From positions 4,531,026 through 4,595,025 of the forward strand of contig NC_020174.2 of NCBI RefSeq assembly GCF_000224145.3: 64,000 bases of DNA. The letters run 5' to 3'. The DNA is from Ciona intestinalis (taxonomy: Eukaryota > Chordata > Ascidiacea > Phlebobranchia > Cionidae). Shown here in pieces: positions 12,901 through 24,278 of the stretch (the stretch's first letter is position 1; every line of letters begins with the position of its first letter). The position numbers and the translations under genes are program-made. The notes below the pieces were generated by a model. The model worked only from the letters and a program-made list of their open reading frames with translations. It did no database searches and had not been told where the DNA came from.

Positions 12901-15900
12901 ACAAGCTCAATGAATCCTACTGCCACATATTTTGGTGGGTCTTATTGTAACTGAAATGTAAGATAAAAAACCTGCTAAATTTTGGGGCCTGTAAATATAA
13001 ATACCTTCTCTGTAGCATTTTTGGCCAGTTAGTGTGAATGAAATTGATCAACAATCCTTTGATGTGAGAGCCATCATGATCCTGGGCATGGAAAAAGTAA
13101 ATTATTTAACTGAATATAGTGATAATAAGACAGCGAAATATAACAGATAAATCATAAATTTGTGAACCAATTCTAGCCATACACTGTTTTATAGTTAACT
13201 GTGAAAATACATTTGTTTTCCCAAAAAATCTTTTTCACCTGATCTGTCATTATCATAAGTTTTCCGTATCTCAATGATTTTAAATCATCGTCTGTTTCGT
13301 ATTTCTTGTTGTATTTAAGCCCCATTATCTTGATTATGTGGTTGATTTCTATGTTGTCCATTATCTGTACGTAGAGTAGAAAGAATTATAATCAAAATCA
13401 TCACCCTGACCCATTGGCCATACCATTAAAAAATGTTTAAAAAGAACTACTTTTATAATTTATAAAATTTATATTTATATCTATTTTATCAAGCAAGGGA
13501 GTCTAAAGACTTTTGCTAAGGAAATCATGTTTAGTCATAGCTTGAAGGTAGGTCTGTAATCTCTCAGGCCTTTCAAAAATAGGGCACCCCCATGCCAAAA
13601 AAAATCATTTTTATAGACCAAATTCTCACTCACCTGTTTATGCGATGCATCCCTTACATTGAGAAGTTTACCACGCAGCGGAAATACTCCGTACTTATCC
13701 CTACCAATAACAGAGAGTCCTGACACGGCCAATGTTTTGGCAGAGTCCCCCTCCGTTAATATAAGTGTGCAATCAAGGGAATGCCTCGTGCCGGCATCAT
13801 TTGCGTCATCCAGCTTTGGTACACCTGCATATGTGAAATATATTGTAGAAGATATATTAAAGAACAAAATTGGAACCCTTATTTTTTCTGCATGTGGCAC
13901 TGATAGTTTGGAAAGAAAAAGAATTTTATTTGCAGGTAATATTAAAACCAAGTGTTTTATGCAGTATGAGGACCAGAGTAAATACTTCTATAACATTTGA
14001 CAGGAAGGGTCTAGATTCCTATGAAACCTCACCTTTAAGTTTATTTGACTTTCCTGCTGATTTCTTCTGTAGTTGACTCTGAGCTTTAAATTTCACCCAG
14101 TTCATAATGTTATCCACGATCCCACTGCTGCTGGCCTGCATGTGAAAAGGGAAACAAATATTGCATTGTAGTTTTTTATTTGCGTTTTTGCAAATAAAGA
14201 ATAAACTGTTTTAACACTGTTTATTGTTTGGAAATAAAGAAAGGTCACATACTGTTGATGAAACTGCATTAAACTGACCATTTTTAAAAACTTTTCTGTG
14301 AGGTTGCACTTTGAACCAAACTTCTTTGCTTGTAGTGTCATATTTTCCTTGGTTTGAGAATCAAATGTTGGATTCTCGATAAGACAGTTCACGAATAGCC
14401 AGCAATGATTTTTAATCTAAAAATCAAATTTTAATTTTTGAGTTGGTGTCGTTGTTGCTATTTTTTGGGAAGCAAAAAACTTGAAAATGTGATGAGATCC
14501 ATGCAGTAGCACCCTGGTGTATAGTGTAAAAAGCCAACTCTGGCCTATATACCCTTTCCAAAGACGCCAAACTTTTTAAATGCAGGGAAGGTACAATCCT
14601 CTGGAACAATTTAATTACATTGTTTAGTGATAAATGCAATGCAGAAATTTACAGGGTTCACCTGCCTACCCTGCCACCACTGGTTTGGCGCCTAGGTCCT
14701 GGTATGCCTCATTGTAGGACCTCAGCCATACAGAATAAGTCAGTTTTTCTCACTCACCTGGAAAGGCTTAACCTCCACACCTCCTTTGTTCTTTCTTTTT
14801 ACAACCTCGATTAATTTTTTCGTCACCTGCAAGATTGATCATAAATGTGGAATTTAAGAATTTTTGGTAAAAGTTTACTAAACAAAACTAATGCACATAT
14901 TATAATTTTTAAAATTAAGTTCGATTTGTTAACATAATGCTTACTTGATCAATCACATAATCTGTGTGTCTTCCACCTTTAGTTGTAGCAATACTGTTCA
15001 CGAAACTAACTTGCTGAAACCCTTTGTCCGATGAGGTAAGGCAGATCTAAACAATATATTATACTCAGAATCGACAGCAGTTTCATATCTTTTGAAACCA
15101 AAGTTGCTCCGCACTCCATGAGTATACAAATTCAAGATTTTTAAACCAATTTGTATTTTTGCGTGCTATTTCATTCACCCCTTGCAGTAGTCAGTCTTCT
15201 AAAGTAACAAGGCTATGAACAAAAGGATCTGTATGACCCATCACCAATCAATCTGCGGCCATTCTAAACAGCTACTAGACACCAATTAAGAAACCTTGAT
15301 CTAATTTACACATATACTGTGACAGACAGTATTGTAAGATGTGTTTGATACATTACCTCCCAACGTGGGTTCACTTGTTCATGAATTACTTTAAATGGCT
15401 CCCCATTATCATCTCGCATCTGTGCCACATATAACTGAACATAGTCCTTGAAATTTTTGACCTGATGGACATTTTATTGAGAAAATAGTTGGTAAAATGT
15501 TCTGTAAAAAATATATAAATAGGCTCTTGCAATAATTTTAAGATATAAGACTTTAAATTAAATTGTAAATGCAAGAGTTTAAATGCATTATTACTCAGTC
15601 GATTTCCACTGCAGTAAAAGCATTTAAAATGAATGAAAGTATTTTATTTATCCTGCCAATCATAAAAATCAGTAACCTCTTGGCCAAAAGATGGCTTGCC
15701 AACTACTGCCCCATGGCACTCGGCGCATGTAAACTATTGTTACAGTTTTCACTACGAGTACTTACTGGTAACTTTGAACCATTTAGAAAAACCTTGACCC
15801 CGCTTGTAGACCCTGCTATATCATAAGCTCTGCGTGACAACAAAGCAACTGTGTCTTTGTCTAAACTTTCCATGTGGAATTTCTCTAGATCTGGCTAAAA

Positions 15901-17736
15901 TGAAAAATTAAGAATATGTCGTTATAGATATCAACAAGGCTGTTAGAATTATTTTAGTAGTTAGATATATGCAAGGGTGAGACTGGACTGCAGCAATACA
16001 AATTTAAAGTTCGATTTTTTATTATGCTATAATTTCTTACTTAAAATCAAAAGAGTGTACAGTTCTATTCTGTAAATATAAAGTTATTTAACTTAATGTC
16101 ATGCAGTATTTGTGAAAACTCACATGAAATGTCACACAGGTGAAGTCCGGTTTTTCATATGAGACAATTTTTTTGTCATGAGCTTTTGACATGTTCTTTG
16201 ACCATGACTGCAACAAGAAAATCATGTAATAAAATGTTCCACATGAATGACATGGCTCAAAATTTAAAAACAAAATTATTAAGACTTATACCTGGGAGAA
16301 ATACATCTTTTCATCTTTAGATGCCGTTTCTACTTTAAACTTGGTGCTGAAAATGTTGCAGAGTTTTGCCCCGTAACCATTTCTGCCACCTAAACACATA
16401 AAAAAGTAAATAAACAGAAACCCTTTTATGTAAAAACTAGTTAATCGACCTCACTTAAAGATTTGTGTGACAGAGAAGAGAGTACCAAATTAATATTTAA
16501 AAATTTAAATACAGAAACATAAATAAGACAATATTATGCAACTTTCAATACAAAGACAAAAATATTTTTAAAAAATTGAATACAAAAACTAGTGTTTGAT
16601 AAAGAACAACCCATGCACCCACCAGTGACTTTCTTATCATCATCATCGTAATTACTGGATGTTAGAAGATGTCCGAAGATCATCTCGGGAACATACATCT
16701 TCTCTCCCTTGTGTTCAACTACAGGAATACCTTTACCATCATTCCATACTGAGATTAAGTTCTTCTCACTGTGAAAAACACGGTTTATTATTAAAATCAT
16801 AATAATAATAATATTTATTATAAAAAGCAAAATAAATGATGTGGCGGCTACCAAAACTGTGTGAATGACCAAATTTATTGATTTTTTTAAACTTTTTTAA
16901 CAGTACACATAAGCCAGATTGGAAAAAATTTTATAAACCTGGGGAACAGTTTGTGGATTGAGGGTGTGGAAAAGTTTAAGAAACCCTGTTATAACGACTG
17001 TGAGAAAATTTAATGTTAAGACTCCCAAAAAAATCTTAAAGAAAATTAAATGTGTACATAATTAGGGGAATAAAAATCATAGGCTGGAACCTTACGGGTT
17101 AATTGTGATTTTGATTGTTGACATTTTCGGATCTCTCTGTTTATTGTCGGCTGCGTTGACGAGAATCTCATCAAATATTTTGTAAAGACCGGGTACAAAA
17201 GTGATTTCCCTGTTTACCATACCCTCCCCCTCATCATATACCCACATTGCCTGGTGGATGAAATGATGAGTCAAAATTGGTCCACAGATATTTTAAAATA
17301 AATTTAATCCTTTTATGGGAACATATTGTAACATTTCATTTGCATGTTTAAGTATAGGTGAATGGACACATAGTCAATTAGTCAATATTAAGAATAACAG
17401 CCACAATGCCTTAAACCAGTTATCCCATGTTGCCTGAGTCAAAACACTAAGGAATAGCACTCGTGTTCAAACATATTTTGAGAACCTGAAAAGGTTTTAA
17501 TACTATTAAACCACTATAGTAGGTGACCCAACCAAATTAAATGTTGGCATATTTTTAACCACAGTTTATCAAAAATGTCACCGTACTTGTGTAACAGGTT
17601 CCACAGAACCTATGTAAGTATCGGGTCGTAACAAAATGTGCTCCAGTTGTGTTTTCTTCTGATAAATCCGCTCCACAGACAATCTCTTCTTCCCTCCTCC
17701 TCCTGGAGGAGTTTTTGGCAAGTCTCCATTCAGCAT
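3902..17736 (-). CDS. TOP2: DNA topoisomerase II (type IIA), complete, 35 coding exons
   Basis: The encoded enzyme relaxes and decatenates DNA through an ATP-dependent double-strand passage and works in nuclear chromosome segregation. Coding exons (minus): 17736-17587, 17250-17096, 16768-16623, 16389-16292, 16207-16124, 15894-15766, 15461-15357, 15046-14945, 14826-14758, 14416-14279, 14135-14033, 13824-13634, 13364-13239, 13081-13005, 12763-12624, 12434-12325, 12117-11904, 11560-11439, 11068-10920, 10631-10545, 10069-9925, 9582-9448, 9262-9059, 8843-8648, 8497-8406, 8131-8000, 7769-7674, 7390-7178, 6684-6612, 6508-6431, 5683-5513, 5171-5078, 4946-4862, 4452-4371, 4227-3902. All phases close, giving about 1538 aa, the usual size. 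Visible motifs are the GHKL ATPase ([21 protein letters not shown]), [19 protein letters not shown] and [11 protein letters not shown], and the catalytic tyrosine in SPRYIFTML (about Tyr797). The C-terminus is Lys/Ser/Asp-rich and nuclear-signal-like. The start ATG gives [10 protein letters not shown] and is preceded by an in-frame stop in the upstream exon. Only one copy of the duplicated exon at the gap is counted; the 7178 donor (GTCCGG) is weak. Confidence 0.96.
5526..5898 (-). repeat. Duplicated TOP2 exon plus intron, copy A
   Basis: About 370 bp covering most of the 171-nt TOP2 exon at 5683-5513 and its upstream intron. It ends exactly at the run of Ns and is about 95% identical to 5966-6333. 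The four exon differences I found are all synonymous. Confidence 0.85.
5899..5965. other. Assembly gap (67 N)
   Basis: A run of 67 undetermined bases in a TOP2 intron, flanked by the two near-identical copies described beside it. It probably marks two contig ends that should have been overlapped. Confidence 0.95.
5966..6333 (-). repeat. Duplicated TOP2 exon plus intron, copy B (truncated at the gap)
   Basis: Second copy of the TOP2 exon and intron segment. The exon part (6123 down to 5966) encodes the same residues as copy A, such as [19 protein letters not shown], and is cut by the gap before its donor site. If real, exon phases would allow both copies in one message, but contig overlap is more likely. 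Confidence 0.85.
6827..6889. repeat. 21-bp tandem repeat, three units
   Basis: Three consecutive 21-nt units starting GCGTCGCATATCTTTACGTAG lie in a TOP2 intron. The second unit differs at one base and the third diverges at its end. Confidence 0.85.
7083..7155. repeat. Dispersed repeat, 'gccgttaaaagattgtt...agaagtaacagaat' family
   Basis: This segment resembles 8975-9025, 53445-53500 and, in part, 55600-55680. These share the words ATGAGCCGTT, GCAGAAGTAACAGAAT and CGAAACGTCGGAAACAC. It is non-coding and lies in a TOP2 intron. Confidence 0.6.
7428..7505 (-). mobile_element. MITE-like element, truncated copy 2
   Basis: Carries one terminal repeat (GGTGGGGGAAGATGGGACAC) and the adjoining interior (TTTGGTAGTAAACAAA) in reverse orientation relative to the copy at 882, then breaks off. 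It sits in a TOP2 intron. Confidence 0.65.
8905..9030. repeat. Dispersed repeat with CGAAACGTCGGAAACAC motif
   Basis: Joins a fragment of the ACAGTCGTTATAACA SINE tail to the CGAAACGTCGGAAACAC and ATGAGCCGTTGAAAGATT words. The same combination recurs near 53440-53560 and 55600-55680. It lies in the TOP2 intron between exons ending 9059 and starting 8843. Confidence 0.55.
10238..10430 (+). mobile_element. MITE-like element, copy 3 (full length)
   Basis: Both terminal inverted repeats are present (GTGGGGGAAAATAGGACACC and, at the other end, AGGTGTCCCATTTTCCCCCA). The interior matches the copy at 882, including TTAACAACGGTCTGG and TGTTCTTTGTTTACT. It lies in a TOP2 intron. Confidence 0.75.
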
Positions 17737-17805
17737 ACTGACCTTGGTGTAAATACAAATATAAACTTAACAGAAAAATTTCCATTTCAATTAAATAAGG
17801 AATAT

Positions 17806-18008
17806 ATCAGGGTGGGGGAGATGGGACACCTTTAGTACATAACATCAAAATTCAAAACATTTTGATTGTGATTCAAACAATTAACAAGGGTTATTTAAGT
17901 CGCGAGAGTACAGTTTTATAATTTCATAATTTTTAAATGTTCTTTGTTTACTACCAAATAAGATGGGAAAACATAATGGAAAGGTGTCCCATCTTCTTAC
18001 CCTACTAT
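17806..18008 (+). mobile_element. MITE-like element, copy 4 (full length)
   Basis: Both ends are recognisable (GGTGGGGGAGATGGGACACC; AAGGTGTCCCATCTTC). The interior matches the other copies. It lies in the intron between the TOP2 untranslated exon and the first coding exon. Confidence 0.75.
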
Positions 18009-18273
18009 AATGTAACCATCAATCAAATAAAAAAAAGGTGCTACTGAAGAATCCTTCGCATGTTATCTGACTGTTAAACCCATGTGACCTCTAGCCCCTT
18101 AATATGTTCTCACCCCTATAACAAATAACTACATTCTAGATACTACCAACCTCTAACGATACAGTAGGCACAGCGCACAGACAGTAGCGTCAGTAGGATA
18201 TAAGTTTAACAACAAACATATGGCGAATATTAGGATTTAAAGGCCAAATCCGCTCGAACGATCTCTTTCGTAC

Positions 18274-18720
18274 CTGTTTGAAAAGTCTTTTGAAAACAGT
18301 AAGTTTAAATTCTAACTGCGGTGAACTGTTTAAAACTCTGCTGCGGTTTAAAAGAGAGAACAGCTTGTCGATTCAGAACACCGAACCGTCGTAGACTATT
18401 AGGTGCTATACTGAACCTAAGCTATTAATCTTTTGTACACCGATGCGATCAAATAGATAAACCTAGATAAATCTTATATAAGCTGTAAACATCAAGACAT
18501 TCATTAAAAAAACAAAACCTCAACTTCAAAATAAACTTAACGAGAAAAGATTAAAAATTTGCGCGCCAAAAACAAAACTATTAAATCAGATGAGCGCACG
18601 GTTTAAGTTTGATTTAGTCCCCTTGATTTATCTGATTGTAATCAGAGTCGTAAAAACACCGAGTAGTCCAACTGCCGTCTTTGTGTGTTCAAAATAGAGC
18701 AAAAGCGGTGACTTTCGCAA
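18274..18720 (-). promoter_or_regulatory. TOP2: TOP2 5' untranslated exon and proximal promoter region
   Basis: A strong minus-strand donor (AAACAG|GTACGA) ends at 18274. Joining it to the acceptor just before the TOP2 start ATG gives a leader with an in-frame TGA and no intervening ATG, which fixes the start at 17736. Upstream within this block is TTTGGCGCGCAAA (18570-18558, minus), a palindromic match to the E2F consensus, fitting a cell-cycle gene. The transcription start is not determined. Confidence 0.5.
18558..18570 (-). promoter_or_regulatory. E2F-like site TTTGGCGCGCAAA
   Basis: Matches the E2F/DP consensus TTTSSCGC in both directions. It lies upstream of the inferred TOP2 leader exon donor, where S-phase regulation would be expected. 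It could lie in the leader rather than upstream of the start site. Confidence 0.5.
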
Positions 18721-19098
18721 TGAATTTAAACGAACTTGTTGAGTTTTATTTGCGATTTCCTTTTGTGGAAAGGCGTAAAACAGCTTCTATTTACATTACC
18801 AAACATTTTTTTGAAAAAACATATAAATTTACCCCCATTAAATGACTAAAATGTCACAAATCAACCGCTTCTAATTCCATTTTTTGACTTTTTTTGATAC
18901 AGAAAACAAATAACACTTGTTTTTTACACTTTTCAACCTTTAAATTTGTTTTTAGACTCAAGTTTTTCTCTAATTTACCGAAAAACATGCATTTTCCCTA
19001 TACCTACTGTGTTATTTTGGAAACAAGATGGCGTTCAATTTGTCTTTTACGTAACAATGGGTTGGACTACTCGGTATTTCTATGGCTCTGATTGTAAT
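18634..19098. repeat. Inverted repeat with ~38-nt arms
   Basis: The arms at 18634-18672 and 19061-19098 are imperfect reverse complements sharing CCGAGTAGTCCAAC and an ATTGTAATCAGAG-like block. About 390 nt lie between them. The structure lies immediately upstream of TOP2 and does not resemble the other repeat families here. Confidence 0.65.
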
Positions 19099-19980
19099 GT
19101 GCCTATTAAAAATATACATCACATTTGGCATCGATTTATCGTGTTTGATACATAAGTGTAATAAAAAAAGGGCCGGAGATCTGGTCGATTGGAGTTTTCT
19201 AACTACACAGTAGCCTAGCAGTCCAGCCAACCAGTAAGCGAATGCGTGAGCGGTCACACAGTTGGGCATAATGTAAATACGTCCAGGGATTGAACGTATT
19301 CTGTCTAGTCGGGAGGTTGCTCTGTAGCGTTGGTCTTATAGTTAGAAAAGGCAGAATGTTCTTAGTGGTTCGTTAGGATATTTAAAACGTTTCTTTTTCA
19401 GATTTATTAAGAAAATAATCCATAGTATGAACGAAGAATTTTTCTGGTAAGTTGTTTGTTTTAATGTTTTCTGTAAGAAATGTGTTAGAAAGCGTCAATG
19501 GTTTGGTTTGTGTTACATAGTATATACGCACACAGTGAAAAAATAAATCGATATAGCACATACATTATGAATGTACCGACGTGTAGAGCAATTCCATGGT
19601 ACTTTAAGCATATGAGGTCTACGTAATTTAATCTATGCTTTTCATTTCGTACAAGATAACAACTCGCCCACAAGCAATGTTGAGGAAAATACCTATATGG
19701 GTTATATGTGGAAACTTGTGTAACTAGTTTTTTTTTGTGGAATGGCAACTTTGGGCTTGAATGACGTGTTTCATCATGTCCACGCCTCAAAAAAATATAT
19801 GATAGCTTGAACCGATGCTTTCTGTATCTACTCTTAGTCATGAAAAACTGCGAGCGCTGTTGACATCGCTAATAAAACAGTGTAAACAGAGTTCAATTCG
19901 CTCCCTCGCAATTTTTCACGGCAGGAAACCGGCCGAATGACGCGGGTTTTCTTTGTTTGCTGCCATCGGCACGTTCTCTT

Positions 19981-20031
19981 ATTGGCTGAAACAGTGGGCT
20001 GGGCGGATTGCGAAATCGACCATCAGCCAAT
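19981..20031. promoter_or_regulatory. Inverted pair of CCAAT (NF-Y-like) boxes
   Basis: ATTGGCTGA and TCAGCCAAT are exact reverse complements with 33 nt between them, in a locally GC-richer patch. Paired CCAAT boxes are typical of TATA-less promoters, but no transcript is identified here. Confidence 0.35.
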
Positions 20032-21596
20032 CAGAATTACCGCGTGGTAACATTGTCGCCTCAGCAGTTTGAACAATGACGACAGCAGATGACGCAACTC
20101 TTTCACTTCAGACAATGGGAAGTCATTGAATACGCAATTTAAAAAATTAATCAAAACACTCAGAAGAAATTTCACACGTAGATATAAACAAAAACACTAA
20201 ACAACACCGCAATACGTGTTTAGACAAACACGTCCGGCCTCATTTGTCCAAATATAGCTCTGTTGGTAGTTTGTAACATCTATTATGTCGTTTTGTTAAA
20301 TATCGGTCAGGATATCAAACCAAATGTAGCTATTAAATAAAGCCGGCTATGATGTGTACAAAAAGAAAATAAATGTTTATGTGACTTGGCACATATTCTG
20401 ATGTAATACCAGTAAAATATAAATAAACATCAATAAATTCTTGACGCATAAATAGGTCACCCTGATTTTCTTTTATATGGCGTCATATTTCATCACACCT
20501 AAACAACACTCACCAGCTATCAGCAACATATTCCGGACATACATGAAAAACGTTGTTGTATGCTATATAGGTAACTCAACGGGCACAGTCTGTTTACCTA
20601 AGTATATAGGTAAAGATCAATTAGACACTGCTGTATAGTCAGAATAGAAATTTTTGTTAAGCGATTACGAACCGCATTTGGAAACAGCGAACGTAATGTT
20701 TATTAAACATTAGGCTAATGATGGATATTTGCACGACTATGAATTAATGCTGTCAGCTTTACTGGTGCAGGTGGGTATCGACTCCTACTGCGAAACATGT
20801 CAATAGCATTTAAAAATCGATGACAAACGGTCAGTGCGATCTGGAATACACAATAAACGGCGTGCATCCAATTAACCGTTGCTTTTGATTAGTCGTCCCT
20901 GCAAATGACGCAAAATCTCTTTGTTCGTTTGCAGCGACGTATGGCGTCTTTGTGTCCGCGAAGGGTTATATTTTTAACATTTGGACCAGTCGTGCTTGTT
21001 TATGCGGCAATTTAGTCCAGCAACCGACCGTAACGGTGACTTAGAGCAGTAGCTCTGTGTGGTAGAGTTCATTGTTGTTGTCTCCGGGGTAAAGGCGCAT
21101 CAGGTCTGTTTGGATCTTTGCCATTTTTAAGATCTCTGTTATCGGTCAGCACGTCTTTGTTAAAGCCAACGATTCATAAAAGAAATAAGTTACTAAATTA
21201 AGGTGATTAAATTTTGCCTTGTTGTTACCACATATTCGCAATCTCGTGGCCTACTAAGTAAAGTGGTACGACCAACTCACTTATTTTAGAAAAATGCAGA
21301 CAAATAGTCAGAAAGCAAGTTTGCGTTTTATCGAAAAAAAAAAACGTGCAAAATATGCCAGTTTGACGATCGCGGCTTAAAAGATGAGAAAGTGGTGGAT
21401 TTGGCTGTGCCAGTTAACGCAGCCTTCTGATTGGTTAACGATGAGGGCGTATCGGGGCGAGGCTTATACGTAACTGCGATGACGCGCGAGATGGCGTTAG
21501 TATAAATCACACCACGGGTTGTTATATTTTAATAGATCACGACCGGTGGTGTGGCGTGCTGGATCCCTCGAAACCGCAGGTAGAATGTCAGGGTGC

Positions 21597-21602
21597 TTTA
21601 TT
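21597..21602 (-). terminator. Poly(A) signal AATAAA of the 378-aa gene
   Basis: Canonical AATAAA on the minus strand about 183 nt downstream of the stop codon at 21785. Confidence 0.55.
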
Positions 21603-21784
21603 GTAAAATGCATATACTAGATACTGCTCGCCAAAATTGGAAATCAACACGGAAAACATATAGACGTAGAAATGATAGAAAATAGATTTAAAAATGAATA
21701 ATCTAAATTGACATAAAGTAATCCATGGCCAAAGAAAGCCAGCATATTCCTCTCAATGTAAAGTAAGGTTCCTGCAGAATGAAG

Positions 21785-24138
21785 TTAGTTCCGTGCGTTG
21801 GCCTCCGGGCGTGTTTCGGCGACGATCTGGGCGAAGGTTTTGGCTTCTGGTTTGGACACCACCGGCGACTTGTATTTCTGGTTATGTTTGGCAGCGAGAC
21901 GAGGTGCGAGTCGTCGTCTAAAACCACCGTTGCCCCGTGACGAATCGCTATCTCCACAATGCTGGTTGTTATTGCCCGCGAACCGGTGGCCTTGGACCCG
22001 AGGGATTAGAATGTGTTTCTGTATTGGTGTCAACTTCTGCTTTGGGCAGGCTTGCGGTACTTGGGTGGTCAGAGCAGTAGGGTCCAGGTAGCTTGGTTTT
22101 GCACGAGGCATATAAGGGGCCTTCCCGTTCGGTCGCAAAGCAGCTTGCCTCAAAACTGATGGCGTGGCGGTGCCAATGGCGTACGTCGATTCCACGGGAC
22201 CGCCAAAACTCCCCGGCGATCGATTTTCGAGTAGCTGCTGGTACGGCGACCCCAAGGTAGCTTTTTGCGCTTCTGCTGCTGCTTGTGCGTTGTTTGCAGC
22301 GATATCGTCAATCTTCGGCAGGTGTGCGTTTCCCAGGATATGAATGAGTGATGAATTGTAATCTGATACGTTTTAGGTGGTTAGGTTGTACAGCACTGTG
22401 GCACTGTATTAACATAATCAATACACCGGCTGTTTACTGCCAAACATTGTTTAATGGTGAGTTTATATAGACTGGACTACCTCGTTCCTTAAACCTATTG
22501 CGTTTGATATAACCCAGAGGCGGCACTGTTTGTCTGTGAATCTATTTACCTATGTATACTGTTACCAATAGAAGTATACGTACTTGAAACCGAACTAGTC
22601 GGGACCATTTTCGGCAGTGTTAATTGTTTAAGCAATTCGTTAGCCCTCGCTGCTGAAGAAGCGTGTTGTTGTTGTTCGAGAGAGCCTGACGTTACCATGC
22701 ATTGAGTTTTGTTGAAATTCTTGCGGACCATATTTTGAACATCGCGAACCTGATGGTCGTGCATGGATATCGGAGACCTCATGCTCTCGATCGAACATAA
22801 TTTTAAGATTGGGTTAAGTCTGCGAGTTTAGGAGAATAGGTTTAGAAAAACACGGCTTGTTTAACTTTCCAAGACAAACATGTTTTCTACTTTTCATTTG
22901 CAGAGGAGTCAGATTTGTTAAATTAGTAATTTGAGTAAAATGAGGAACTGACCGATTAATTTGGGTTTTACGTCTTGTGTAACTTTGGGTATTACGAAAG
23001 TGTCGGGCACCTGGTGTTCTGTACAGGAACAAGGATTAATATTCATATTTGCTTTGAAACGAAATGTAGATTAAAAATATTTTCGTCGCGAAGTTCCTTA
23101 TTCACATACCAACGCTTTGGTGAATACTCGTAAACATCGTAACACGATCCGGAAATGTATATAAGATTCTTATATGGATTTCCCAGACAATATTTCCAGT
23201 ACCCAAATTACGCTGTTATTTTATACTCCATATATTGGACCCACTTGGTAAATGTATGTGGAATCGGTATAGGTACGTAATTAAATGATGGGAAATTCTC
23301 CATCACGTTTTCACATCGGTTCGGCTCAGTTCGCTCGCCTTCTTCGTCTAGTACGTTTCGGAGTATGTCAGTTTCGAGGCGGCTGAAGTCCAGTATCTGA
23401 AAAATAACAAGACCCAAAGATAACAGGTTCAAATCGGGTTGTTTCATCTATTGTAAACTAGAATGTAGGTCTAGAGGTTGATTTACATCTGAAAGGTATA
23501 TTTAAATTGGTCGCCCGCAGTGGGTCTATAAAATAAGAGTTTAGTTGCCTCCGAAGCGCAATAAAATGTGTAGCAATTAAGATACGCGGGGGTAGTGAGA
23601 TGCGCTGTAAAAGTCACTAAAAAGCAAAAACGAAATACCTTTAAAAATAAATCGTCGATAAACCAGACTACTTATTGTTTCACTTAATACGCTTGGCTAT
23701 ATAGTGTTGTTTTTGGTCAGCGGCAATGTTTTTTTTAACTTTACTTTTTTGAATCGGTAAACATGTTTAAAATTGCTAACAGACAGATGGTATGAGGGTA
23801 ATATAATACAGTGCAGTACGTCACAGCATATTATGTTGGTCGTGTTGCAGTGGTTTGCAAACGTAGCTTAATTACGCCTACATATGCAGTTCACACGTAG
23901 GTTACGAATATACAAGCACGTTACGTATGAAAAGTCTCTGCAAAAACAAATCGTAGTATGACTACGTAGGTATATATGTGTAAGTAACGGCTCGAACCTT
24001 ACTGTCTTCGTCATCCAGTTTGATGTCTTTAATTTGTCCACGAGTCGTTGGCTCGTCCCAGAAAAGAGAGCGTTGCGTTAGATTGGGATTCCATATTCGT
24101 TCGGCGGTGATTGCACAAGGAAAGGCACATGATGCCAT
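21785..24138 (-). CDS. Unrecognised five-exon gene, 378-aa protein
   Basis: Exons (minus) are 24138-23998, 23396-23245, 23018-22953, 22783-22584 and 22362-21785. All junctions close in phase to 1137 nt. Donors at 23998 (AAG|GTTCGA) and 23245 (AA|GTGGGT) are non-ideal, so exact junctions could shift. The protein starts MASCAFPCAITAERIWNPNL and has an acidic patch (KLDDEDSK). It then has a region ending HTFTKTPGARHF and a basic segment (SYTRRKTQINR). A helical stretch around residues 140-165 is followed by Ala/Gln-rich and Pro-rich sequence (GKAPYMPRAKPSYLDP). The end is Arg/Lys-rich and terminates EANARN. There is no signal peptide, membrane segment or zinc finger. I do not recognise the family. 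Composition suggests a partly disordered nuclear or RNA-associated protein, which is inference only. A palindromic CRE lies about 140 nt upstream. Confidence 0.75.
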
Positions 24139-24278
24139 ATCACCCACGTTTCAAAATGATATAGAGTTTTCGAGAAGCGTTTATCATTAGAGGATTAATT
24201 GCTTGCGCTTTTCTGCGAAGTATCAGAGTTCTGTCTTAGATACGGTTGGCAGATGCAGTTTGACGCAAATACTCCTCT

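Larger units (their letters stand above)
18721..21784. other. Intergenic region between TOP2 and the 378-aa gene
   Basis: I find no supported gene here. It holds an inverted pair of CCAAT-type boxes (ATTGGCTGA at 19981 and TCAGCCAAT at 20023), a further CCAAT box near 21429 and a plus-strand TATAAA-like word near 21499. A possible 45-nt plus-strand mini-exon lies at 19402-19446. The right end is the 3' flank of the neighbouring minus-strand gene. Confidence 0.45.

Noticed and set aside
19402..19446. Possible plus-strand mini-exon (acceptor, ATG and donor within 45 nt)
   Set aside because: Splice-like words are good, but no in-phase coding exon could be found downstream. It may be an untranslated exon or chance.
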